DNA of 64,000 bases, from assembly GCF_000023325.1 (NCBI RefSeq), contig NC_012785.1, positions 1,550,001 through 1,614,000 of the forward strand. The letters are read 5' to 3'. Below are positions 1 to 9,400 of the stretch, piece by piece. The position numbers and the translations under genes were made by a program. The notes under the pieces are model-generated. The model worked only from the letters and a program-made list of their open reading frames with translations. It did no database searches and was not told the origin of the DNA. The stretch comes from Kosmotoga olearia TBF 19.5.1 (GTDB taxonomy: Bacteria > Thermotogota > Thermotogae > Petrotogales > Kosmotogaceae). Numbering within the stretch: the stretch's first letter is position 1; every line of letters starts with the position of its first letter.

Positions 1-1
1 T

Positions 2-211
2 TATGAGATTGTCGTTTCAGCAGAAAGGGCTGAAGAATATCCAAAGGTTTTCACAGCCATCCATCTTAAATATATATTCAAGGGTAAGGAACTTCCGCAT
101 GATAAGATAGAAAAAGCGGTAAGGCTTTCACAGGAGAGATATTGTTCGGTTTCAGCAATGCTGGGGCAGGTTGCTAAGTTGACTTACGAAGTCGTATACG
201 AGGAGGAATAA
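2..211 (+). CDS. OsmC family protein, C-terminal part (5' end outside window)
   Basis: The open frame enters from the left edge and ends with TAA at 209-211, giving about 69 residues. The visible part holds the second conserved cysteine region of OsmC/Ohr-like proteins ([10 protein letters not shown]), followed by a beta-strand ending as in the family. OsmC proteins are small cytoplasmic thiol peroxidases or stress proteins; which subtype this is cannot be told without the N-terminal half and its first cysteine. The last codons contain AGGAGG (201-206), which serves as ribosome binding site for the next gene 3 nt downstream, so the two are translationally linked. Confidence 0.75.
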   Translation, partial: YEIVVSAERAEEYPKVFTAIHLKYIFKGKELPHDKIEKAVRLSQERYCSVSAMLGQVAKLTYEVVYEEE

Positions 212-214
212 TAC

Positions 215-1024
215 ATGGCAACTGCGAGAAATTTGGCAGAGACGATGAAGAAAGTGCGCGAGAACATGTCACATATAAAGCATAAGATACTCGTTATGTC
301 AGGAAAAGGCGGAGTTGGAAAATCCACTGTAGCCGTTAATCTGGCTGTGGCTCTTGCAGATGAAGGATTTAAAACAGGGTTGATAGATATTGATCTTCAT
401 GGTCCAAATGTCGCAAAAATGGTTGGTTTAAACAAAAAGCCGGTTGTTGTGGAAGATCAGATAATTCCCCAAGAGCTGCTCCCGAATTTGAAGGTTGTAT
501 CGTTGGCGAGTTTTGTTGAAGAAGATACGCCTGTCATCTGGCGAGGTCCCATGAAAACATCTGCGATATATCAGTTTCTTGGTGACGTAGCCTGGGGTGA
601 ACTTGATTTCCTGATTATTGATGCACCTCCCGGTACAGGTGATGAACCGTTAACGATCCTTCAAACTGTTCCGGATATTCGACCTCTTGTGGTCACGACC
701 CCACAAGAGGTTTCCGTTCTGGATGTTGGAAGAGCATTAAAGTTCGTAGAGTCAATGAAAAAAAAGCTGTTAGGAATAGTGGAAAATATGTCTTACATGG
801 TATGTCCGCATTGTGGTGGAAAAATAGAACTTTTCGGAAAGGGTGGAGGTGAAAAACTGGCCAAAGAGTTCTCTGCCACGCTTCTTGGACAGATTCCTTT
901 CGATCCAAAAGTTGTTTCAAATTCTGATAGAGGGGAAACAATAATCACTCATATGCGTGGTTCAATAGTGGAAAAATCTTTTAGGGATTTAGTAAAAAAG
1001 ATAGTTGAAGAGGTGGAGAGGTAA
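215..1024 (+). CDS. mrp: Mrp/NBP35-family P-loop ATPase (Fe-S cluster carrier)
   Basis: A 269-aa ATPase of the Mrp/ApbC/NBP35 family, which binds and transfers iron-sulfur clusters in the cytosol. The deviant Walker [10 protein letters not shown] lies near residues 30-38, switch motifs DIDLHGP and DAPPGTGD follow, and a C-terminal CPHCGG supplies the CxxC that bridges a cluster between two monomers. The ATG is preceded by AGGAGG inside the OsmC gene. The stop is 1 nt before the mtnA start, whose ribosome site lies in the end of this gene. It fits functionally with the SUF operon about 35 kb away. Family assignment is firm; client proteins are unknown. Confidence 0.93.
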   Translation: MATARNLAETMKKVRENMSHIKHKILVMSGKGGVGKSTVAVNLAVALADEGFKTGLIDIDLHGPNVAKMVGLNKKPVVVEDQIIPQELLPNLKVVSLASFVEEDTPVIWRGPMKTSAIYQFLGDVAWGELDFLIIDAPPGTGDEPLTILQTVPDIRPLVVTTPQEVSVLDVGRALKFVESMKKKLLGIVENMSYMVCPHCGGKIELFGKGGGEKLAKEFSATLLGQIPFDPKVVSNSDRGETIITHMRGSIVEKSFRDLVKKIVEEVER

Positions 1025-1025
1025 A

Positions 1026-2069
1026 ATGTCGAAGTTAAAAACTATGACGTTGGAATGGACAGGTGAATCCGTTATTTTTATCGACCAGCGCAAACTCCCA
1101 ACCCAGGAAATTTACGTTGAATGCGAAACGTACGAAGATGTTTACGTGGCTATAAAGGATATGATCGTTCGCGGAGCTCCTGCTATCGGTGCAAGTGCTG
1201 CCTTCGGTTATGTTTTGGGAGCCCAAAAATTCAATGGGGCCTTCGATTCAGCTGAAGGGTTAGCCTATATGGAAAAGGTCAAAGAAAAACTAGCATCGAG
1301 CCGCCCAACGGCCGTTAATCTTTTCTGGGCTTTAGACAGAATGCATAGAACCTTTGAAAGTTTTAGAAATGAACCTGATGTAGTGAAGCTTTTAGAAGAA
1401 GAAGCTTTGAAAATTGCCTATGAAGATATAGAGGTTAACCGTGCCATCGGAAAGCATGGTGCTGAGGTCTTAAGAGACGGTGATACTGTTTTAACCCACT
1501 GTAATGCTGGAGCTCTTGCAACGGTAGATTATGGAACGGCCCTTGGTGTTATAAGAGCAGCGGTAGAACAAGGAAAGAAGATAAAGGTGTTCGCTGATGA
1601 GACAAGACCTTATCTTCAGGGTGCCAGGCTAACCGCATGGGAACTAATGAAGGATGGCATAGATGTTACTTTGATTTCTGATAATATGGCTGGCTGGGTA
1701 ATGAAAAAAGGATGGATTAATGCTGTTGTTGTCGGCGCTGACAGGATTGCAGCCAATGGAGATGTTGCAAATAAAATCGGGACGTACTCCGTTGCCATCC
1801 TCGCACAGAAACATGGTATTCCTTTTTATGTGGCGGCACCTTTATCAACGATTGATTTGAACACACCAACAGGTGATGAAATACCGATAGAGGAACGAAG
1901 TCATAGAGAGATCACCCACGTTCAGGGAGTCCAGATTGCTCCCGATAATATCAAATGTTATAATCCTGCTTTCGATGTTACACCCTCACACCTGATAACA
2001 GGTATAATAACAGAGAAGGGGATCGTTAGACCTCCATACGATGTGGAATTAAAAAAACTTTTTGAATGA
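1026..2069 (+). CDS. mtnA: S-methyl-5-thioribose-1-phosphate isomerase
   Basis: A 347-aa member of the aIF-2B-alpha-like isomerases that converts methylthioribose-1-phosphate to methylthioribulose-1-phosphate in methionine salvage. It has the N-terminal RGAPAIG substrate motif, the catalytic cysteine in THCNAG (about residue 159) and the catalytic aspartate in [10 protein letters not shown] (about residue 239). Loop KIGTY follows as usual. The ATG at 1026 is chosen over an upstream in-frame codon at 1005 because GGAGAGG sits just before it and the family starts here. The next genes of the salvage route are not adjacent. A strong hairpin terminator follows the stop within 30 nt. Confidence 0.94.
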   Translation: MSKLKTMTLEWTGESVIFIDQRKLPTQEIYVECETYEDVYVAIKDMIVRGAPAIGASAAFGYVLGAQKFNGAFDSAEGLAYMEKVKEKLASSRPTAVNLFWALDRMHRTFESFRNEPDVVKLLEEEALKIAYEDIEVNRAIGKHGAEVLRDGDTVLTHCNAGALATVDYGTALGVIRAAVEQGKKIKVFADETRPYLQGARLTAWELMKDGIDVTLISDNMAGWVMKKGWINAVVVGADRIAANGDVANKIGTYSVAILAQKHGIPFYVAAPLSTIDLNTPTGDEIPIEERSHREITHVQGVQIAPDNIKCYNPAFDVTPSHLITGIITEKGIVRPPYDVELKKLFE

Positions 2070-2096
2070 GTGTTGGGATTTGATGTTCAATGTTAT

Positions 2097-2123
2097 CTGA
2101 CCCCCGTAAAGGGGGTCAGTTTT
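2097..2123 (+). terminator. Rho-independent terminator between mtnA and pullulanase
   Basis: A perfect 9-bp stem (CTGACCCCC / GGGGGTCAG) with a GTAAA loop is followed directly by TTTT. The T run touches the AGGAGGA ribosome site of the pullulanase gene, and no promoter-like sequence fits between them. The hairpin may therefore end mtnA transcripts, act as an attenuator in the pullulanase leader, or both. Confidence 0.85.
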
Positions 2124-2135
2124 AGGAGGAATTCT

Positions 2136-4217
2136 GTGGCGGACTTTGCGGTAATAAATTCACGTAGAGAAATACGCCTTTTTTCTTCTTCGATACCTTC
2201 TATTCTTCTGATAAACGGCAGGAGAGCTTCTTTCATTATTGATGAGTTTAATGGAGTGAAATTGATAAAAGTCGATTTTGATCTCTCCGTTTATGACGAA
2301 GTTATCATCGAACTGTCCAATGGTTTATCGGTACCAGCTTATCCTGTTGGGTTAATTGATGAATCCGAAATTACTTATGATGATTGGCTCGGTTATAAAA
2401 TTGAGGATGACAGCATTGTTTTAAAGGTCTGGGCACCGGGACCCCAGAGGCTTTTTATCGAAATTTTCGAATCTGAGAGTAGCGCAGATTTGCCAGTTGT
2501 TGTTCCTATGGAACTCGATAAAGAAACTGGTGTCTGGTCTGTGAAAATCAGTAAAAAATTTCTTAATTCCGCTTATCGTTATAGGATAGAGCGTTTTGGA
2601 AAAATCCTTTACTCTCCGGATCCATATGCCCCAGCTGCTACGGTTAACGGTAAACTTTCCTATATCCTCAAATTTGATGAATTTGTTCCGGAAGGTTGGG
2701 AAAGTGATGAAGGTCCGAAATTGGATTCTCCTGTCGATGCAATTATCTATGAAGCTCATGTCAAAGACCTTTCGACTTCCTGGACCGCTAACTTTCAAGA
2801 CCGTGGAAAATTTGTGTCTCTGTTAGAAGCTGACGCTTCCACTGTTTTGGGTGATAAAGCAGGTATAGCTCACATTCGCGAACTTGGTGCGACCCATATC
2901 CAGTTTCTGCCTCTTCAGGACTTTGGAAGTGTTGATGAGGTTGATGACAACGCTTATAACTGGGGTTATGACCCAATGCTTTATAACGTTCCAGAAGGTT
3001 CGTATTCAACCGATCCATGCTCTCCTGAAAGAAGAATCCTGGAATTTAGAAAACTGGTAAGTGCAGTACACAAAAACGGTCTAGGTGTAATACTCGACGT
3101 GGTTTACAACCACACTTATGTTATTGATACTCCTTTCAACAGACTTGTTCCCTATTACTATTACAGACTCAAGGAAAATGGCGAGTTTTCGAATGGTTCT
3201 GGTTGTGGCAATGAACTTGCGACAGAAAGAACTATGGTCAGAAAATTCATAATCGATTCATTGAAGCACTGGGTAAGGAATTATCATGTAGATGGTTTTC
3301 GTTTTGATCTAATGGCCCTTCTGGGAAAAAGTACTGTACTAGAAATTGAGCGAGAATTGAGACAGGTAAAAGAAGATCTTCTTCTTTACGGTGAACCATG
3401 GTCAGCTGCTTCGAGTTCTATAAAAGATGTGTGTCTCACAAAGGGTGAGCAAAGAAATATCAACATTGCGGTTTTCAACGATGATCTAAGAAATGCTCTC
3501 AAAGGCTATCCTGATGATGAATCAAAAGGATTTGTTTCCGGCGAACGCGGTTGGGAAACGGGCATTGTGATAGGTATGCTGGGGGAGATCGATTACTCGC
3601 ATGTTTTCAAGGGGTTTACTGCACACCCCACAGAAACCATTAATTATGCTTCTGCTCATGATAACCTCACCCTTTACGATAAACTTATCAAAAGCGTTCC
3701 AAAAATATCTTTCGAAGAAAGAAAAAGAATGGCAGCTCTGGCCCTCAGTATAATACTCACTTCTCAGGGAATAGCATTCATACATGCAGGTTCTGAGATG
3801 CTCAGAACAAAGTTTTTAGAAGAAAACAGTTATCGCTCTGGTAGCTTGATCAACGAACTGAATTATCTTCAAAAACGGATATACAGGGATTTTCACGAAT
3901 ATATACGGGGGTTGATTCTGCTCAGGAAGAACCATCTTCTTTTCAGACTTCGTACTGCAGATGAGGTAAGAAGACATGTTGAAGTACTCCACATTGCCGA
4001 TGGTTTTGTTTCAGTAAGATTGAAAGATGATCAAGAAGAGATTTTAGTAGCGCACAACGCTAGAAATGAAGCGGTTTCTTTAAACATTAGCGGGACTTGG
4101 AAGTTGCTGGTGTACGATTGTAAAATTGATCTGGATGGACAAAGAAAGGTACTGGATACCATTAAGGTGGAGAGATTGTCTACGACAGTGGCGATCAGGA
4201 TGAAAGATGAGAGATGA
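2136..4217 (+). CDS. pulA: Type I pullulanase (GH13, debranching enzyme)
   Basis: A 693-aa GH13 enzyme that cleaves alpha-1,6 links of pullulan and branched dextrins. An N-terminal beta-sandwich, including a CBM48-like part around residues 85-170, precedes the barrel. The barrel shows the type I pullulanase signature YNWGYDP (about residue 273), region I DVVYNH, region II GFRFDLMALLG with the nucleophile Asp, region III YGEPW with the acid/base Glu, and region IV SAHDN. No signal peptide is visible, so it probably acts inside the cell on imported oligosaccharides. GTG at 2136 is chosen because AGGAGGA lies 5 nt upstream; an in-frame GTG at 2070 would lie before the terminator hairpin. It complements the exported GH57 enzyme encoded 2.3 kb downstream. 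Confidence 0.94.
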   Translation: MADFAVINSRREIRLFSSSIPSILLINGRRASFIIDEFNGVKLIKVDFDLSVYDEVIIELSNGLSVPAYPVGLIDESEITYDDWLGYKIEDDSIVLKVWAPGPQRLFIEIFESESSADLPVVVPMELDKETGVWSVKISKKFLNSAYRYRIERFGKILYSPDPYAPAATVNGKLSYILKFDEFVPEGWESDEGPKLDSPVDAIIYEAHVKDLSTSWTANFQDRGKFVSLLEADASTVLGDKAGIAHIRELGATHIQFLPLQDFGSVDEVDDNAYNWGYDPMLYNVPEGSYSTDPCSPERRILEFRKLVSAVHKNGLGVILDVVYNHTYVIDTPFNRLVPYYYYRLKENGEFSNGSGCGNELATERTMVRKFIIDSLKHWVRNYHVDGFRFDLMALLGKSTVLEIERELRQVKEDLLLYGEPWSAASSSIKDVCLTKGEQRNINIAVFNDDLRNALKGYPDDESKGFVSGERGWETGIVIGMLGEIDYSHVFKGFTAHPTETINYASAHDNLTLYDKLIKSVPKISFEERKRMAALALSIILTSQGIAFIHAGSEMLRTKFLEENSYRSGSLINELNYLQKRIYRDFHEYIRGLILLRKNHLLFRLRTADEVRRHVEVLHIADGFVSVRLKDDQEEILVAHNARNEAVSLNISGTWKLLVYDCKIDLDGQRKVLDTIKVERLSTTVAIRMKDER

Positions 4218-4218
4218 G

Positions 4219-4504
4219 AGGCCGAGAACCGAGAGGGTGAGAAGGCGAGAGAGCGAGATCCGAGAATCCGAGAATCGGTATGCTTGCAAGTGCGTATCAA
4301 CTGCGAAGCAGTTCGAATCAACTCCGAAGGAGTTCGTGACAACTCAGAATGAGTTCGCTCCAATTCCGAAGGAATTCGTATCTGCCGTAAAGCGGCACTC
4401 GAACACCGGTTCTCGACGTTTTTTCTCACAACGTACAACCAACAACGTTTTTCACGCGCTAGCGTGCATACCGGATCTCGGATTCTCGGATCTCGGACTC
4501 TCGG
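4219..4504. repeat. Mosaic repeat element 1: phased mini-hairpin array with 39-bp inverted borders
   Basis: This 336-nt gap between the pullulanase stop and the glyA start holds no convincing gene. It contains (a) a GAGA-rich left arm with GAGA at 4224, 4231, 4239, 4247, 4255, 4262 and 4270; (b) inverted borders 4245-4283 and 4466-4504, matching at 34 of 39 positions; (c) five 15-nt hairpins starting at 4299, 4320, 4341, 4362 and 4383, exactly 21 nt apart, four of them with a GAA triloop; (d) a module at 4427-4481 that recurs almost unchanged at 36159-36212 in element 2. The borders resemble those of a miniature transposable element, but no target duplication is evident. Confidence 0.85.
4299..4397 (+). 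repeat. Array of five 21-nt phased GNA-type mini-hairpins
   Basis: Units are 4299-4313, 4320-4334, 4341-4355, 4362-4376 and 4383-4397. Each is a 6-bp stem with a 3-nt loop, separated by 6-nt linkers that mostly begin CG. Stems are AACTGC, AACTCC, AACTCA, AATTCC and TGCCGT, each with its matching 3' arm (the last has one G-T pair). Every sequence change in one arm is compensated in the other. Loops are GAA four times and AAA once. The first unit contains the heptamer GCGAAGC, known from DNA chemistry as an exceptionally stable mini-hairpin. Confidence 0.9.
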
Positions 4505-4553
4505 TGTTTTTCCGCACAACCTACAACCAATTTTAAATAAGGAGGTAATACCC

Positions 4554-5822
4554 GTGTGGGAATTGCTTGCAAAGGGCGATCCCGAGGTTTATGAGATCGT
4601 TATGAAGGAGCTTGGCAGGCAGGAGGAGGGTTTAGAGCTCATTGCTTCGGAGAATTTTGTTTCTCCTGCAGTTATGGAGGCAATGGGTTCGACTTTAACG
4701 AACAAATACGCTGAGGGATACCCAAGGAGGCGTTATTATGGAGGTTGTAAGTTTGTTGACGAAGCTGAACAACTTGCCAGAGAACGTGTGAAGAAACTTT
4801 TTAATTGTAAATACGCGAATGTTCAGCCTCACTCAGGTTCTCAAGCAAACATGGCAGCGTATCTTGCTGTGGCGAATCCCGGTGATACTATTATGGGAAT
4901 GTCGTTGAGCCATGGCGGACATCTAACCCACGGTTCACCGGTAAATTTTTCAGGGAAGCTTTTCAATATAGTATCCTATGGGGTTGATCTCGAAACAGAG
5001 GTTCTCGATTATGATGAGATAGAGAGACTGGCGCTTGAACATAAACCAAAGATCATTATTGCCGGTGGAAGTGCTTATTCAAGGATTATTGATTTTAAGC
5101 GCTTCAGGGAAATAGCTGATAAAGTCGGAGCTTATCTTATCGTTGATATGGCCCATTTTGCTGGGTTGGTTGCAGCCGGTCTTTATCCCAATCCAGTGGA
5201 TCATGCTCATATAGTTACTTCTACCACGCATAAGACCTTAAGGGGACCTCGAGGTGGTTTGATACTTACCAATGACGAGGAACTTTATAAAGCGATAAAC
5301 AAAGCGGTATTTCCGGGAATTCAAGGGGGACCGTTAATGCATGTGATAGCGGCCAAAGCGGTTGCTTTTGGTGAAGCTTTAAAGGATGAATTCAAAGAGT
5401 ATCAAATGAGAATTATTACAAACGCCAAAGCCCTGGCAAAAGAGCTGGAAAACCTTGGATTGAGAATCGTTTCCGGTGGAACAGATACCCATCTGTTCCT
5501 TGTTGATCTTAATCCGAAGAATGTAACCGGTAAAGCAGCCGAAAAAGCTCTTGAAAGTGCGGATATAACTGTCAACAAGAATACTATCCCGAAGGAAACG
5601 CGTTCCCCGTTTGTTACGAGCGGTATCAGAATTGGAACGCCTGCTGTTACTACCCGAGGCATGGGTGAAAGTGAGATGAAGGTTATTGCGGAGCTCATAG
5701 TGAAGGTTATAGATAATATTCAGGATGAAAAGGGAACAATACCGGAAGAAATAAGAGAAGAGGTAAAAAAAGCTGTCCATGAACTCACTGAAAAGTTCCC
5801 GTTGTACAAAGATCTTACGTGA
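4554..5822 (+). CDS. glyA: Serine hydroxymethyltransferase
   Basis: A 422-aa PLP enzyme that interconverts serine and glycine while loading tetrahydrofolate with a one-carbon unit. Diagnostic segments are LELIASENF, the [15 protein letters not shown] loop, PHSGSQAN, and the PLP lysine in [13 protein letters not shown] (about residue 227). The GTG at 4554 follows AAGGAGG by 8 nt and gives the usual start [11 protein letters not shown]; in-frame codons further upstream would translate the repeat element. upp follows after 14 nt, so both probably share a transcript whose leader may include the repeat element. Cytosolic; assignment is secure. Confidence 0.97.
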   Translation: MWELLAKGDPEVYEIVMKELGRQEEGLELIASENFVSPAVMEAMGSTLTNKYAEGYPRRRYYGGCKFVDEAEQLARERVKKLFNCKYANVQPHSGSQANMAAYLAVANPGDTIMGMSLSHGGHLTHGSPVNFSGKLFNIVSYGVDLETEVLDYDEIERLALEHKPKIIIAGGSAYSRIIDFKRFREIADKVGAYLIVDMAHFAGLVAAGLYPNPVDHAHIVTSTTHKTLRGPRGGLILTNDEELYKAINKAVFPGIQGGPLMHVIAAKAVAFGEALKDEFKEYQMRIITNAKALAKELENLGLRIVSGGTDTHLFLVDLNPKNVTGKAAEKALESADITVNKNTIPKETRSPFVTSGIRIGTPAVTTRGMGESEMKVIAELIVKVIDNIQDEKGTIPEEIREEVKKAVHELTEKFPLYKDLT

Positions 5823-5827
5823 ATTGA

Positions 5828-6463
<636 letters not shown>

Positions 6464-6498
6464 ATATATATGTGTGTTTTTAACAAGGAGGGGAAAGT

Positions 6499-9400
6499 AT
6501 GAAAAAATTTTTGTGGGTAGGTTTGTTGATTTTTATTCTTGTACTCAGTGCATGTTCCGTACAGGAGAAGGGAGTTGTAAAGGTCCCTGGACCTTCTCCT
6601 AAGGGTACGACGCTCGTAACGTTCAATGTTACCCTGCCGGATAACACACCTGCCAGCGACAGGATATATCTTGCAGGTAACTTCAATGGCTGGGATCCCT
6701 CTTCTCCGAAATTCATTATGGAAAGAACGGGGAATACAGCTGTTTTGGTAGTTGAGATGCCGATTGGTATGGAGATAGAGTACAAATACACCAGGGGTGG
6801 ATGGAACCGGGTTGAGAAAGGTCCTGAAGGTGAAGAGATATCTAACAGAAAAGCCACCGTCACCGAAAATCTTGTATTGAATGACGTTGTTGCTTCCTGG
6901 GCAGATATACCACCAGCAGAGAAAGCAGAGGAACAACCTGAAGAACAAGCTGTGGAACCCGCTCAACCTGGAGAGGAAGTTCCCGTCACTTTTGTGGTTA
7001 CCGTTCCTGAAAACACTCCCGAGGGACCTATCTATATGGTCGGTAGTTTCAATGAATGGGTTCCGGGTGATCCAGCATATGAAATGAAACGCACGGGAAA
7101 CGTTGCGAAGATAACATTGAAATTACCAGCTGGTTCCACAATTGAATACAAATACGTAAGAGGTGACTGGGGAACCGTTGAAAAGGGACCCGAGGGAGAA
7201 GAGATACCGAATAGAACGGTCAAGGTTTCTCCTGGTTTGACAGTAGAAGATGTTGTAGCTTCCTGGGCTGATGTAGCGATAGAAGTGAAAACAGAGGTCC
7301 CGACTGGTACCCCAGCCAGGGTGATTTTTAAGGTTAAACTTCCGTGGAATACTCCACCGTTCGATGATATATACATAACGGGAACCTTCAACGGATGGAA
7401 GACGGGTGATCCCGATACCATACTTGAACGCAAGGGAGAAACGGCAACAATAACTCTTGATGCTAAGGTAGGAGACAGAATAGAGTACAAATACAATCGT
7501 GGTAGCTGGGAAACCGTTGAAAAGGACAAAGAAGGAAACGAGATTCCAAATAGAGTAGTTATCGTTGACAAAACAGAAGTAATTGTCGAAGATACCATTG
7601 AGTCATGGATTGACGTCCCTTACGAGGAAAAAACCGGTGAATCCGTCAAGACATCAAAACTTGCTGATCCTGAAAAACTCCTCGATGAAGTAACACCGGC
7701 TGATCCGAGTAAGGAGCCTTTGAAAGTAGTTTTGATATGGCATCAGCACCAGCCTCTTTACAAGATTCCAGGAACCCTTGATTATGAAATGCCGTGGGTT
7801 AGAGCCCATGCTGTTAACGATTATCCTTACATGGCGGATCTTATCGATCAGTATCTGACTAAAGGTAGCGTAACGATAAATCTCGTTCCAAGTTTGCTTC
7901 TTCAGATAAAAGAATACATCGAAGACGGCGCCATGGATAAATACCTGAGACTCTCGCTGAGTGAAGAGCTCTCACCTGAGGACAAACAGTTCATCATCGA
8001 TCACTTTTTCGATATAAACCCGAGGTTCGTTTCCAAGAGCCAGCGTTACTCCGAGCTCATGAAAAAGAAAAACAGAGGCGAAGAATTTACGGATCAAGAC
8101 ATTATGGACCTTAAAGTCCTCTGGAATCTTTACTGGATAAATATAGAATATATTGAGGCTGACGATGGGTTAAAAGCTCTTCTTGAAAAAGATGGAAATT
8201 ACACTATGGACGATCTTCTCTACGTCATCAATAAACAAATGGAAATAATGGGTACTGTGATAGAGAAACACAAGAAACTCTGGGAATCCGGGAAAGCCGA
8301 GATCATTACATCTCCTTTCTATCATCCAATCCTTCCGATACTTATCGATAAGGGTTGGAAAGAAGATGCCTACAATCAAATCAAACGCGGGCTCGATTAT
8401 TTTGAGGGAATCTTTGGAAAACGTCCGAAAGGTCTCTGGCCGTCTGAACAGGCGGTTCATAATGATTTGATCCCCATGCTTGATGAACTTGGTATAGACT
8501 GGATCGTTACAGACAAGGCAATTTTGCAGATGGCCGGTGTGGATACAGGAAATTATGCCAATCTCATGAAACCCTATAAGTTTGTCAATGGAGACAGTAA
8601 AATTATTGTTTTCTTCAGAGATACAGATCTTTCAGATAGGATAGGGTTCAGATACTCCCAGATGAATGCTGAAAACGCTGTAAAAGATTTCATATCCAGG
8701 CTCCATGAACTTCAGAGACTAAATAAAGATGGAAAAGCCGTCATAACGATCGCTCTGGATGGTGAGAACGCCTGGGAGCACTATCCAAACAACGGTAACG
8801 ACTTCAGGAAACTCTTCTACATGACCCTATCGAAAGATGATGCGATAGAACTCCTGACACCGAGTCAGTACATAGAAAAGTATGGCGTAGAAGAAACTCT
8901 CAATTTCCTTCCTACCGGATCCTGGGTTGGTGGTTCCCTCGATACCTGGATAGGCGAGAAAGAAGAAAATGAGGCCTGGGATAGAGTTGCTGCAGCGAGA
9001 GAACTTCTCATGTCTAAGAAGGACGAGCTTACTCCTGAGCAATTTGAGAAAGCACTCGATGCTCTTTACACAGCAGAAGGTTCGGATTGGTTCTGGTGGT
9101 ACGGACTCGATCAGGATGCCGGGAATAACGAATCCCTTTTCGATATGGCTTTCAAGAAGAGTTTGATACAGCTATATAAAACCATAGGAATCCCGGAAGA
9201 AGATATACCATCTTATCTCTTTGTGGTCAATAAAAAACCGGCTGTTTCAACATCAGGAGCAATCGGGATTGTTAAGCCAACACTCGATGGTTATATAGAA
9301 GAAGGTGAATGGGAGAAAGCCGCTTATTACAAAGATAATGGGCTTTCTACCATGGCTGCCGGTGACGATATGATAGCCGGCTTTTACGTTGGTCGCGATG

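Noticed and set aside
2070-2135. GTG start 22 codons upstream for the pullulanase
   Set aside because: It precedes a terminator hairpin, has no ribosome site, and the encoded extension is not family-like; GTG at 2136 has AGGAGGA.
4299-4397. CRISPR array
   Set aside because: Units are 21 nt with no constant repeat and no unique spacers, and no cas genes are nearby.
4031-4536. Overlapping reading frames on both strands across repeat element 1 (109-162 codons)
   Set aside because: They are read through GAGA and hairpin repeats whose heptad period leaves frames open by chance; residues are low-complexity and run into pullulanase or glyA.
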